Source: Pseudotabrizicola alkalilacus (GTDB lineage Bacteria; Pseudomonadota; Alphaproteobacteria; Rhodobacterales; Rhodobacteraceae). Taken from it: a stretch of 64,000 nt of DNA. The notes under the pieces were generated by a model, which had not been told where the DNA came from, ran no database searches, and saw only the letters and a program-made list of their open reading frames with translations. Positions 26,340 to 35,479 of the stretch are shown in pieces. The stretch spans positions 114,491-178,490 of the forward strand of contig NZ_QWEY01000011.1 in assembly GCF_003443995.1 (NCBI RefSeq), read 5' to 3'. The translations under genes and the position numbers were made by a program. Numbering within the stretch: the first letter of the stretch is position 1; every line of letters begins with the position of its first letter.

Positions 26340-27218
26340 TCAGAGGGTATCGTTGCGCACATCCAGCGCGTCACGCAGACCGTCACCGATGAAGTTGAAG
26401 CTGGACACAGCAATGGTAATGGCGATCCCCGGAATGATGGCAAGCCATGGGGCGGTCGCAAGGTATTGCTGGGCGCCGTTCAACATGTTGCCCCAGCTTG
26501 GCAGCGGCGGTTGGATGCCAAAGCCCAGGAAGCTGACATAAGCCTCCAGCAGGATCGCACGGGCCACAGTCAGGGTCGCAGCCACGATGATCGGGCCGGT
26601 CACATTGGGCAGGATTTCACGGAACATGATGTGCATCCGGCTTAGCCCCAGCATGCGCCCGGCAAGAACGAACTCGCGCTCTTTCAAAGATCGCACCTCT
26701 GCCTCGACGATCCGCGCCACTTCCATCCAGCCGGTGATGGCGATGATCACGGTGATCATCATCGGGCTGGGCTTCAACGCTGCCGACAAGGCCAGAAGCA
26801 GAAAGATTGACGGGTAGGACAGAAAGCCATCGACGGTGCGCATCAGGACAGCGCTGATCCAGCCGCCACGATAGCCCGCGATCACGCCGACCAGCGTACC
26901 GACCAGCGTTGCCAGCACCATGGCAGTGAAGCCGACCAGCAGCGAGATCCGACCGGCCATGAACAACCGGGCCGCGATGTCACGACCCAGCGGGTCAGTG
27001 CCAAGATAATGCTGGCCGGTCATCGGTGGTGCAAACCGGGCGCGAAGGTCTATGTAGAGTGAGTCATACGGCAGCAGATAGGGGCCGATGATGCAGATCA
27101 GTGCCAATGCACTGATCATCACCAGCCCCAGCAGCGCCAGCCTGTGGCCGACAAAGCGCCGCATCACGCGGCTTTGCCACCAACGGACTGGCGCCTGAGT
27201 TGCAGTAAGTGTGGTCAT
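26340..27218 (-). CDS. ABC transporter permease, OppC/DppC-like
   Basis: A 292-residue membrane subunit of an oligopeptide-type importer. It has an N-terminal helix after a short cytoplasmic segment, the family motif LGTDPLGRDIAARLFMAGR near residues 94-112, and a late EAYVSFLGFGIQPPLPSWG that contacts the ATPase. It is the last gene of the minus-strand operon (ATPase, binding protein, B permease, C permease), lying 30 bp after the B permease. Confidence 0.92.
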   Translation of the reverse strand: MTTLTATQAPVRWWQSRVMRRFVGHRLALLGLVMISALALICIIGPYLLPYDSLYIDLRARFAPPMTGQHYLGTDPLGRDIAARLFMAGRISLLVGFTAMVLATLVGTLVGVIAGYRGGWISAVLMRTVDGFLSYPSIFLLLALSAALKPSPMMITVIIAITGWMEVARIVEAEVRSLKEREFVLAGRMLGLSRMHIMFREILPNVTGPIIVAATLTVARAILLEAYVSFLGFGIQPPLPSWGNMLNGAQQYLATAPWLAIIPGIAITIAVSSFNFIGDGLRDALDVRNDTL

Positions 27219-27248
27219 GGCGGGTTTCTCCTGTTGCGGCTTTGGCGG

Positions 27249-28199
27249 TCAGGCCAGACGGATGCGCGGATCGACCAGCGCGACAACGATATCAGCGATC
27301 AGATTGCCAGCGATGGTCAGAATGGCCGAGAACATCAAAAGCCCCATCACGACCGGGTAATCACTGTAACCGAGGCTGTCGAGAAACAGTCGCCCCATGC
27401 CCGGCCAGGTGAAAACGGTTTCCGTCACCAGCGCTCCGGTCAGGATCGAGGGCAGCTGCACCCCGGCAAGCGTGATCATCGGCAGCAGCGCATTGCCAAC
27501 CACATGCTTCATCAGCACCCGTCGTTCGGTAACCCCCTTGGCGCGGGCCGTCTTGACGAATTCCTGGCTGATCACATCCAGTGTCGCCGTGCGCATATAG
27601 CGGCTCCAGATGGCAATGTGGACAAGTGCCAGCACCACCGATGGCATGATCAGATGATGCAGGTAGTTCAAAACCGAACCGTCGCCGATCGTGTACATGT
27701 TGCCCGCGGGCAGCCATCCGAGCTTCAAGGAAAAGACATAGATGCCGACCAGGCCGAACCAGAAAGTCGGGATCGAAAGCGCAACCATGGCACCAATTGT
27801 CGCCACATAGTCGAACAACGAATAGCGATGCGTCGCACCACGGATGCCGATCCAGGTGCCGACCGCAATGGCGATCACCGTAGATGACCCCATCAGCAGC
27901 AAGGTCGCAAAAAGGTGTCGGCCGATCACCGACAACACCGGTGTACCATCGCGGAACGAAGTGCCCCAGTCACCCTGTACCAGCCGCCATGCCCAGTCAA
28001 AATACTGCACCCAGATCGGGCGGTTCAGTCCAAGTTGATCCTTGAGCCGCTCCATGTCATCCATGGTCATTCCCGGATCAAGCCCGTATTGTGCCAAGGG
28101 CCCGCCAGGCATGAGGTTCAGCACCGTGAAGCCGATGATCGACACGATCACCAGCAGAACGGCACTCTGCAAGAAACGACTGAGCAGAAATGCAGGCAT
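27249..28199 (-). CDS. ABC transporter permease, OppB/DppB-like
   Basis: A 316-residue membrane subunit with six predicted helices. The N-terminal segment FTVLNLMPGGPLAQYGLDPG and the loop LGLNRPIWVQYFDW are typical of OppB/DppB. The BPD region ends with ETVFTWPGMGRLFLDSLGYSDYPV. It pairs with the C permease downstream. The gap of 79 bp to the binding-protein gene upstream holds a stem-loop. Confidence 0.92.
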   Translation of the reverse strand: MPAFLLSRFLQSAVLLVIVSIIGFTVLNLMPGGPLAQYGLDPGMTMDDMERLKDQLGLNRPIWVQYFDWAWRLVQGDWGTSFRDGTPVLSVIGRHLFATLLLMGSSTVIAIAVGTWIGIRGATHRYSLFDYVATIGAMVALSIPTFWFGLVGIYVFSLKLGWLPAGNMYTIGDGSVLNYLHHLIMPSVVLALVHIAIWSRYMRTATLDVISQEFVKTARAKGVTERRVLMKHVVGNALLPMITLAGVQLPSILTGALVTETVFTWPGMGRLFLDSLGYSDYPVVMGLLMFSAILTIAGNLIADIVVALVDPRIRLA

Positions 28200-28235
28200 C
28201 GTCTTCCCTTTCCGTATGGGACGGCATCAGTTGGG

Positions 28236-28271
28236 TGTCGCGGCCCGAACTATCACGCCAGGACCGCGACA
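28236..28271 (-). promoter_or_regulatory. Intra-operon stem-loop between binding-protein and permease genes
   Basis: TGTCGCGG (28236-28243) pairs with CCGCGACA (28264-28271) around a 20-base loop. Hairpins at this place in ABC operons often partly stop transcription or protect the upstream message so that binding protein is made in excess. That role is inferred here. Confidence 0.4.
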
Positions 28272-28278
28272 GTTCAGA

Positions 28279-29946
28279 TCAGGCCCAATACCAGCCGGCT
28301 GCATGCCAGGACTCAGTGCGCGTGTTGGAGTTCGACACAAAGCCCTGAAGACCTGCTTTGTGGCCAAAAACCGAGGTGTTTGCGAACAAGGGAAGGAACG
28401 GCAGATCGCGGCGAACGATCTCCTGCACCTTGAAATAGATCGCGCGGCGGGTTTCCGGATCAAAGGTGCGGCTGCCTTCTTCGAGCAGTGCGTCCACCTC
28501 GGGGTTGGAATATTGCGCGTTGTTCGAGCCCCGGCCACCTTGGGCAGCGATTGCCTTGGTATGGAAGCGGTTGGTCACGTCCGGGTCCGCGCCGATCAGG
28601 TAGGTGATCCCTGACATGGCGGTGTCGAACTGCGACAGCGCCCAGAAATCGCCGAACATCACGGCCGATGGCAGGTTTGCGATGGTCATTTCGATGCCGA
28701 TTTCCGCCAGAGTCTGCTGGATGAACTGCTGCGCCTGTTCACGCAGATGGGCACCCGCAGTCGTCGAATTGGCAAAGGCCAGCCGCACGCCATCCTTGGC
28801 CCGGATTCCGTCTGCGCCCGGCAACCAGCCCGCCTCGTCCAGGACCTGGGCGGCGCGTTGCAGGTTGAATTCATGCTTTGGCAGCTCGGGGTTGAAGTAG
28901 AAGGATTGCTTGGGCATGAAGGTCTCGGTCACGGTCGGCACGCCGTAGTTAAGCGCGTCGATGATCGCTTCGCGGTCTATCGCGAGATAGATCGCTTCGC
29001 GCACAGCCAGTTCCTTGAACTGTGGGCGCTCCATATTCAGGTAGATGGTTTCCACCGATGCCTTTGGCACCAGCGTCACCACCCTGTCGGCCAGCGTGGC
29101 GGCCTCGGCATAGTTGTCGGGGGTGATATAGGCTTGGCCGACCAGATCAATGTCGCCGCTTCTGAACTGGGTATACAGGACCGTATTGTCAGGTATGTAT
29201 TTGAAAATCAGCTGCTCGATATAAGGGCCTTCGCCAAAATAATCGAGGTTGGCCACCAGTTCGACATGATCGCCTGCAACCCGTTTACCCCATTTGAACG
29301 CGCCGGTTCCGATCGGCGCCTGGTTGAACGCGTTCTCGTTCAGATCGGCCATCGTCTCCAGCACATGCTTTGGCACGATAAAGGTCTCGGTGAGGAAAGA
29401 CAGATAGGGCGCAAAGGCCACTTCCATCCGCCAGGTAATTTCGGTCGGTGAAACCACGGTGATATCATGAACCAACGCATGTCCGGTGGTGCGCCACGCG
29501 CGGAAATCCGGGTTTACGATCAGTTCGAGGGTGTATTTGACATCTTCGGCAGTAAATGGCGTTCCATCGTGCCAACGCACGTCATCACGCACCTTGATGC
29601 GCCATTGCAGCCCGTCCTCGGAAATTCCGCCATTGTCCTGTGAAGGCACCTCAACTGCCAGATTGGGGATGATGACGCCTTCCGGGTTGATGCGGAACAG
29701 CGCGTCGAAGATCGAGAAATCAACGCCATCATCGACTTCGAGATGCGGCATCAGCGGGTTGAATACGGTTGGTTCCTGCGACAGACCAACAACAACGCGC
29801 CCGGTCGGTGCAGGTGGTGGCGTCTGGGCAAAGGCCGGTTTGCCGAGCAGTTGCGGGCCAAGCAGGCCCACCGTTCCGCCTGCAGCCATCAACTGCAGGG
29901 CGTGGCGACGCGAATATCCCGCGCGGGTTCCGAAACTTTTGGTCAT
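28279..29946 (-). CDS. ABC transporter solute-binding protein, oligopeptide type, with Tat signal
   Basis: A 555-residue family 5 solute-binding protein. The N-terminus carries a twin-arginine signal (SRRHALQLMAAGG, hydrophobic stretch, then a PAFAQ cleavage site), so it is probably exported folded. The core contains VVGLSQEPTVFNPLMPH, VRWHDGTPFTAEDVKYTLEL and IPDNTVLYTQFRSGDIDLV, which are hallmark regions of OppA/DppA-type proteins. It delivers its ligand to the two permeases downstream. Neighbouring catabolic genes hint at an amino-acid or amine conjugate, but the ligand is unknown. Confidence 0.9.
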   Translation of the reverse strand: MTKSFGTRAGYSRRHALQLMAAGGTVGLLGPQLLGKPAFAQTPPPAPTGRVVVGLSQEPTVFNPLMPHLEVDDGVDFSIFDALFRINPEGVIIPNLAVEVPSQDNGGISEDGLQWRIKVRDDVRWHDGTPFTAEDVKYTLELIVNPDFRAWRTTGHALVHDITVVSPTEITWRMEVAFAPYLSFLTETFIVPKHVLETMADLNENAFNQAPIGTGAFKWGKRVAGDHVELVANLDYFGEGPYIEQLIFKYIPDNTVLYTQFRSGDIDLVGQAYITPDNYAEAATLADRVVTLVPKASVETIYLNMERPQFKELAVREAIYLAIDREAIIDALNYGVPTVTETFMPKQSFYFNPELPKHEFNLQRAAQVLDEAGWLPGADGIRAKDGVRLAFANSTTAGAHLREQAQQFIQQTLAEIGIEMTIANLPSAVMFGDFWALSQFDTAMSGITYLIGADPDVTNRFHTKAIAAQGGRGSNNAQYSNPEVDALLEEGSRTFDPETRRAIYFKVQEIVRRDLPFLPLFANTSVFGHKAGLQGFVSNSNTRTESWHAAGWYWA

Positions 29947-30009
29947 CTGATATCCTTCCGTTGGTGATCGTTTCTTGGATTGGTCGTTTGTTGGGGCATT
30001 CGTGTCCCG

Positions 30010-31680
30010 TCAAAGTTCCGCGGTCATGATCTCGGGTGTCATGTCCCTCGGACGCTCGCCCGGAATGGCCGCGACCAGCTCGCGGGTGTAGGCTGATTGC
30101 GGGTCAAGAAATATCTGCGAAGGCGGCCCGAGTTCGACGATCCGGCCGTATTGCATCACTGCAATGTCGTCGCAGATCTGGCTGGCAACCCGCAGATCGT
30201 GGGTGATGAAGACCATCGACACCCCTGTTTCACGTTGAATGCGGTCCAGAAGTTGCAGAATCTGCGCTTGGATCGACACATCCAGCGCCGAAACGGCTTC
30301 GTCTGCGACAAGCAGACGTGGCTTGAACATCAGGGCGCGGGCGATACCGATGCGCTGACGCTGGCCACCTGAGAATTCATGCGGAAAGCGACCAATTGCC
30401 CCGGCATCAAGGCCGACCAGATCAAGCATCGCCCGTGCTTCATCACGCGCCCGTGCCGGGTCCATGCCATGTGCGACCGGCCCGACGGTCAGAATCCGGC
30501 CAATGGTCGCGCGCGGATTGAGCGAGGCAAAGGGATCTTGAAAGATCATCTGGATGCGTTGGCGCATCGGGCGGAACTCGGCCTCGCTCAAGGTTGCAAT
30601 GTCACGGTCCTCGAACAGGATGCGACCGCTATCGCTGACCATCAGCTTTGTGAGCAGCCGCCCGAGCGAAGATTTGCCCGAACCACTTTCGCCGACCACA
30701 CCCAGAGTCCGGCCTGAGGCCAGCTCGAAAGATACTTCGCGCACCGCAGGCACAACCCGCAGCGTGCCAAACATCTTGCTGCCGCTGCGGTAAGTCTTGA
30801 CAAGATTTTCGACCTTGAGCACCGGGCCGTTCGCCTCTGTCTGAAGCGGTACTCGGTTTGTACCGGTCAGATGCGGTACCGCCGCAATCAGCCGTTTCGT
30901 GTACGGATGCTTTGGAGTCTTCAGCACCTCGTGCGCAGTGCCATGTTCAACGACATGGCCCTTTTCCATCACAACCACGCTGTCGGCGACCTCGGCCACC
31001 ACGCCGAAGTCATGGGTGATGAACATCACGCTCATGTTCTTGCGGCGTTGGATGTCACGGATCAGCTTCAGGATCTGTGCCTGTGTGGTCACATCAAGGG
31101 CGGTTGTCGGCTCGTCCGCGATCAGGATCGAGGGTTCCATCGCCAGCGCCATGGCGATCATCACCCGCTGCCGTTGCCCGCCCGAAAGTCGGAACGGATA
31201 CTGAAGATACATCAGTTCGGGCTCGGGCAGTCCGACTTCGGTAAGCAGTTCAATGGCGCGTTCGCGGCGCGACGTGGCCGTGCCGATGCCATGCGCCTGC
31301 ATGGTTTCGTCAATCTGGGCACCGACGGTCATCAGCGGGTTAAGGGCGGAAAGCGGATCCTGAAAAATCATCGACACCACCCGCCCACGCAGGCTGCGCA
31401 GCGCCTCGGGGCCCATGCCGACGATCTCGCGGCCATCGAGGGTGATCGAGCCGCCAGTGACCGTGATCATATCGGGCAAAAGTCCCATCACGGTGTTGGC
31501 GGTGACCGATTTGCCAGAGCCGGACTCGCCGATCACACACAGGATCTGACCGCGCTGCAGCTCAAAAGAGATATCTTTGACCGCGTGTGTGCGTTCCATT
31601 CCGGTTGGCAGGCTGACGGTCAGCCCACGCACCGAAAGCGCGACCATTCCATCCGTAACGGCGTGGCTTCCTGCATTCAT
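30010..31680 (-). CDS. Fused double ABC ATPase, oligopeptide type
   Basis: A 556-residue protein with two ABC domains. The first has GESGSGKS (about 54-61), LSGGQ and ILIADEP; the second (from about residue 295) has GESGSGKSS, FSGGQ and LLVADEA. It drives the importer encoded downstream and, unusually, is the first gene of its operon rather than the last. GGGGAG precedes its ATG. It diverges from the lrp-type gene, and the shared 394-bp region holds CCGCATAAA repeats. It is clearly related in architecture to the fused ATPase at 2773-4587. Confidence 0.92.
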   Translation of the reverse strand: MNAGSHAVTDGMVALSVRGLTVSLPTGMERTHAVKDISFELQRGQILCVIGESGSGKSVTANTVMGLLPDMITVTGGSITLDGREIVGMGPEALRSLRGRVVSMIFQDPLSALNPLMTVGAQIDETMQAHGIGTATSRRERAIELLTEVGLPEPELMYLQYPFRLSGGQRQRVMIAMALAMEPSILIADEPTTALDVTTQAQILKLIRDIQRRKNMSVMFITHDFGVVAEVADSVVVMEKGHVVEHGTAHEVLKTPKHPYTKRLIAAVPHLTGTNRVPLQTEANGPVLKVENLVKTYRSGSKMFGTLRVVPAVREVSFELASGRTLGVVGESGSGKSSLGRLLTKLMVSDSGRILFEDRDIATLSEAEFRPMRQRIQMIFQDPFASLNPRATIGRILTVGPVAHGMDPARARDEARAMLDLVGLDAGAIGRFPHEFSGGQRQRIGIARALMFKPRLLVADEAVSALDVSIQAQILQLLDRIQRETGVSMVFITHDLRVASQICDDIAVMQYGRIVELGPPSQIFLDPQSAYTRELVAAIPGERPRDMTPEIMTAEL

Positions 31681-32074
31681 GGACTTTCTCCCCTGCCGGT
31701 GGCTCTCAGGCCCTCGTTATCGTGGTTGTTACAAGTGTGACGTATCTGGCGGCGCAGAGTCGTCAAAACCTGCCTCCCCGGCGGCAGGATCAACTGATAT
31801 CACGCGCTGGTCAGGCAGTTTATTCTATGGCTGCCTGCCAGCTGTGGGTTGCCTGCTTGCCTGTACCTGCGAGAGCACGGCTGCGATTTCGAAGGCTTGT
31901 TCTGGGCGTTTCACAGCTTGCCCGCATATCCGCATAAATTTCAGCACATAAACCGCATAAAGTTCTGCGACACGGCGAATTTTGTCGACTGTACGTGCGC
32001 CCGGTTGCTAGAATGACGGAGGATAGGGCGCATGGCCCGCGCTATGCTGTGGCGAGGTCAAAAGGACGGCCAAT
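31681..32074. promoter_or_regulatory. Divergent control region between ABC operon and lrp-type gene
   Basis: This 394-bp region holds copies of CCGCATAAA at 31930-31938 and 31953-31961, plus near copies CCGCATAT (31922-31929) and GCACATAAA (31944-31952). An extended -10 element TGCTAGAAT (hexamer TAGAAT at 32009-32014) with TCGACT 18 bases upstream could drive the lrp-type gene. Binding of the repeats by the regulator is inferred. Confidence 0.45.
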
Positions 32075-32554
32075 ATGAAGCTGGACAAGATCGACGTCAG
32101 AATACTGTCTGAATTGCAGAAGAACGGACGCATCACCAATGTAGAGCTGGCCGATCTGGTGCACCTGTCGCCCAGCCCTTGCCTGATGCGGGTCAAGAAA
32201 TTGCAGACCGAAGGTTATATTACGGGCTATTCCGCACAGATCAACATTGCCAAACTGGGGCAGAGCCTGACCGTCTTTACAGAAGTCACCCTGCGAAACC
32301 ACAAACAAATCGACTTTGCCCGCTTTATCACCGCGGTCGAAAAGTTTGACGAAGTGATCGAATGTCATCTGGTCTCAGGGGGGTACGACTACCTGATGAA
32401 ATTCATGACGGCCGGTATCGCCGAATATCAGGCGATCATGGAACGGCTGATCGAAATGGAAATCGGTATCGACAAGTACTTCAGCTTTGTCATTTTGAAA
32501 TCGCCGATCGTGAAATCCCATCTGCCGCTGGAGTCCTTTGCCAAGGGCGACTGA
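32075..32554 (+). CDS. Lrp/AsnC-family transcriptional regulator
   Basis: A 159-residue feast/famine regulator. The N-terminal helix-turn-helix is clear (LDKIDVRILSELQKNGRITNVELADLVHLSPSPCLMRVKKLQ), followed by a RAM domain with EVIECHLVSGGYDYLMKF. It probably senses an amino acid and controls the divergent ABC importer and perhaps the amine-catabolic genes downstream. The protein is normal in length for the family. Confidence 0.92.
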   Translation: MKLDKIDVRILSELQKNGRITNVELADLVHLSPSPCLMRVKKLQTEGYITGYSAQINIAKLGQSLTVFTEVTLRNHKQIDFARFITAVEKFDEVIECHLVSGGYDYLMKFMTAGIAEYQAIMERLIEMEIGIDKYFSFVILKSPIVKSHLPLESFAKGD

Positions 32555-32687
32555 GCAAAAGGCGAGGGCCCAAGAACTTTCAGCTTTGTGTCAGCCCGTC
32601 TTCGGCAGGATCTGCTTTCGCGCGCCTGACATCGGTGCGCGTGTCTTGTCTGCGGACGCTATTCTGGTGCCAGCAATGGAGACCAGC

Positions 32688-33041
32688 ATGACCCTACTCA
32701 AAACCATCGACCATAACCCGACCTTTGCCCCCACCCACGCCCAGCCCACGCCCGAGAAGCTGATCGAAGGCGCGCCCGAATTCAGCACCTGGGCCATGGA
32801 TGAGGCAAAGGACGGCACGGTCAAGTCCGGCGTCTGGCGGGCAACACCGGGCCTGACGCACTCGATCAAGGGCGAGACTTTCGAGTTCTGCCATATTCTC
32901 GAAGGCGTGATCGAGTTGACCGAAAACGGCAAACCCCCCGTGATCTACCGCGCTGGCGACAGCTTTGTCATGAAGCCGGGATATGTCGGAACATGGCGCA
33001 CCATCGAGACGGTGCGCAAGATCTATGTCACGGTTTCCTGA
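32688..33041 (+). CDS. Small cupin protein (Cupin_3/DUF861 type)
   Basis: A 117-residue single-cupin protein. The stretch FEFCHILEGVIELTENG and RAGDSFVMKPGYVGTWRTIE is the usual Cupin_3 ending seen next to amine and amino-acid catabolic genes; many members bind a metal but lack known chemistry. ATG 32688 follows GGAG by 6 bases; an in-frame ATG at 32676 is less likely. It converges with the deacetylase gene 10 bp downstream. Confidence 0.8.
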   Translation: MTLLKTIDHNPTFAPTHAQPTPEKLIEGAPEFSTWAMDEAKDGTVKSGVWRATPGLTHSIKGETFEFCHILEGVIELTENGKPPVIYRAGDSFVMKPGYVGTWRTIETVRKIYVTVS

Positions 33042-33051
33042 ACGCAGGGGA

Positions 33052-34173
33052 TCAGCTGGCAGCCTCGCGCGCAAGACCGTGCAGCATGGCGCAGCAGCTT
33101 TCCAGTTCGGCCTCGGTGATGAATTCATCGGGTCGATGCGCCCGGAGTATCGAGCCGGGGCCGCAGATGATCGACGGAATTCCGGCGGCATGAAACAGCC
33201 CGGCTTCGGTACCATAGCTGACCGATTGAAGTGCCCGATGGCCGGTCAGGCGCTCCAGCAGATCGACCAGATCGCGGGTCTCGGGCGGCGGCAGCGCCGG
33301 ATAGGAGCTTAGCTCCCGATGTGAAACCTCCACATCGGGCAGGGCCGCCAGCCGGGCAATCACCTGCGCTGTGATGGTCTGCGGCGATTGCCCCGGCACA
33401 CTGCGCACCTCCATCCGGATCGTGCATTGGTCCGGTATGATGTTGACCGCCGCCCCGCCCTGCACCACCCCGGCTACAAGCGTTGAACAGGCGGGTTGGA
33501 AACGTGGGTCAAAGGGGCCGTCCACGGCCAGCTTTGCCGCGAGATTACGGATGAACAGCAGGATTTCCGCTGCTGGATAGATGGCATTGACCCCCAGATC
33601 CGGCTGAGAGCTGTGTGCTGCGCGGCCCTTGATCCGCAACTCCACCGCCTGCTTGCCCTTGTGCGACAGCACGGGTTGCAGATCGCTCGGCTCGCCAACA
33701 ATACACCCAAGCGGCGGGGCACAAAGATCGCGCAGGCGGGCAATCATGTGACCAACCCCACGACACCCGATTTCTTCGTCATAAGAAAACGCCAGATGGA
33801 TCGGCCGGCGCAGCGCTGCGGCCTGAAACGCAGGCACCATAGCCAACATGCAGGCCAGATATCCCTTCATGTCGCTGGCACCACGCCCGTAAAGCCGCCC
33901 GCCCTCGGCACGCAGGCGGAACGGGTCCGAGGCCCAGTTCTGCCCTTCGACAGGCACCACATCCATATGACCGGACAGAATATACCCCGGCACGTCGCGC
34001 GGGCCGATGGTGGCAAATAGATTGACCCGGTCGCCTTCCGGCCCCGGCAAGACGGCACAATCGACGCCCAGCCGGGCCAGATACGCCTGCACATAGCCAG
34101 CCATACGGGCATTGGAGGCGCCGGGCAGATCACCAATGGCGACGAGATCGGCAAGTACGGCTTGGGGGGTCAT
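33052..34173 (-). CDS. M20-family deacylase, acetylornithine deacetylase-like
   Basis: A 373-residue zinc peptidase-family hydrolase. Metal and catalytic residues are visible: His69 and Asp71 (SGHMDVVP), Asp101 (RGASDMKG) and the Glu133-Glu134 pair (YDEEIGCRG). A dimerisation domain follows the GRAAHSS hinge. The family removes N-acyl groups from amino acids and related compounds. Here it may deacylate an acetylated amine-derived intermediate rather than serve arginine synthesis, because it sits with amine-catabolic genes and not with arg genes (inference). Confidence 0.87.
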   Translation of the reverse strand: MTPQAVLADLVAIGDLPGASNARMAGYVQAYLARLGVDCAVLPGPEGDRVNLFATIGPRDVPGYILSGHMDVVPVEGQNWASDPFRLRAEGGRLYGRGASDMKGYLACMLAMVPAFQAAALRRPIHLAFSYDEEIGCRGVGHMIARLRDLCAPPLGCIVGEPSDLQPVLSHKGKQAVELRIKGRAAHSSQPDLGVNAIYPAAEILLFIRNLAAKLAVDGPFDPRFQPACSTLVAGVVQGGAAVNIIPDQCTIRMEVRSVPGQSPQTITAQVIARLAALPDVEVSHRELSSYPALPPPETRDLVDLLERLTGHRALQSVSYGTEAGLFHAAGIPSIICGPGSILRAHRPDEFITEAELESCCAMLHGLAREAAS

Positions 34174-34443
34174 CTTGTGCTCCTGTAATTTGTCTCAGTG
34201 TCGCGCACCCCTTGGCGCAGATGCTGCCGAAGGGGGCTACAGTGGCAAAATTCCTTGCGGAAAGCATGGCGAGTCATGGCACCGCACCGAGGTTGCGGGG
34301 TCTTCCGAAATCAGGGCCACCACAGAGAATTCCGAGTCGGAGCGAACAATTGGAACAATCGTCTGCACTGCCCTGCGCCCCGGTGCAATCTGCGGATGGA
34401 TCGCGGTTAGACTTTTGCTCAGCACGCAATACCGGAGAATGAA

Positions 34444-35472
34444 ATGACTCATCGCATTGCCCTGATCCCCGGCGACGGCATCGGCACTTCGGTGACCCAA
34501 GCCGCCGTGGAAGTCAGCCGGCAGGCTCTGCCGGCGCTTGCCTTTACCAGCTTCCCCTGGTCTTGCGACTACTATTTGCAGGCCGGCCAAATGATGCCCG
34601 ACGATGGCATCGAGACGTTGAGGGGTTATGACGCCATCTTTCTTGGCGCAGTTGGCTGGCCAGCCCAGGTGCCGGATTCGGTGTCGCTGCATGGGCTGCT
34701 GCTGCCGATCCGCAAGGCGTTCGTGCAATATGCCAACATCCGCCCGCATCGGTTGTTGCCGGGCGTGCAGGGGCCGTTGCGTCGTGAAGGTTTCGACATC
34801 CTCTGCATCCGGGAAAACACCGAAGGTGAGTATTCCGGGGCCGGAGGACGGGTACATGTCGGCACGCCTGACGAGGTCGCGGTCGAGACAGCGATCTTTA
34901 CCCGCGTCGGGGTGGAGCGCATTTTGCGTTTTGGCTTCGAACAGGCGCGGCAGCGGCGCCGCAAGCTGGCCTCGGTCACCAAATCCAATGCGCAGAAGCA
35001 TTCGATGGTGTTCTGGGACGAAATCACCGATCTGGTCGCGGCCGATTATCCTGATGTCGAGGTCAGCCATTACCACGTGGATGCGATCTGTGCGCGGATG
35101 GTGATGGCACCGGAAAGCCTCGATGTGATCGTGGCCTCGAACCTGTTCGGCGATATCCTCACCGATCTGGGCGCGGCCATTCAGGGCGGGCTGGGCTTTG
35201 CCGCATCCGCCAATATCACCCCGGATCGGAATGCACCGTCGATGTTTGAACCTGTGCATGGGTCTGCCCCTGACATCGCCCATTTGGGTATCGCCAATCC
35301 GATTGCCGCAATCTGGTCGGCGTCGATGATGCTGGACCATCTGGGCGAGCGCGATGCCGCCGCCCGGATCATGGCGGCGGTCGAGGCCACAACGGCGCAG
35401 GGCATCGGCACTGTGCCGGGCCAGGACCGCACAGAAACCATAACCAAGGCCGTGCTGGCCGCGCTGGAATAA
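34444..35472 (+). CDS. Isopropylmalate/isocitrate/tartrate dehydrogenase-family protein
   Basis: A 342-residue NAD-dependent beta-hydroxyacid oxidative decarboxylase. Motifs include IALIPGDGIG at the start, the substrate loop ENTEGEYSGAGG, KSNAQKHSM, and the metal site ASNLFGDILTDL. Near the C-terminus, EPVHGSAPDIAHLGIANPIA is typical of the family. The sequence resembles the tartrate/D-malate dehydrogenase branch more than LeuB. It starts a short operon with the semialdehyde dehydrogenase 7 bp downstream. Confidence 0.85.
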   Translation: MTHRIALIPGDGIGTSVTQAAVEVSRQALPALAFTSFPWSCDYYLQAGQMMPDDGIETLRGYDAIFLGAVGWPAQVPDSVSLHGLLLPIRKAFVQYANIRPHRLLPGVQGPLRREGFDILCIRENTEGEYSGAGGRVHVGTPDEVAVETAIFTRVGVERILRFGFEQARQRRRKLASVTKSNAQKHSMVFWDEITDLVAADYPDVEVSHYHVDAICARMVMAPESLDVIVASNLFGDILTDLGAAIQGGLGFAASANITPDRNAPSMFEPVHGSAPDIAHLGIANPIAAIWSASMMLDHLGERDAAARIMAAVEATTAQGIGTVPGQDRTETITKAVLAALE

Positions 35473-35479
35473 GGAAATC

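Noticed and set aside
34344..34359. Direct repeat GAACAAT-tg-GAACAAT upstream of the tartrate-type dehydrogenase
   Set aside because: Only two short copies, no regulator gene beside it and no promoter at a fixed distance; too little to call an operator.
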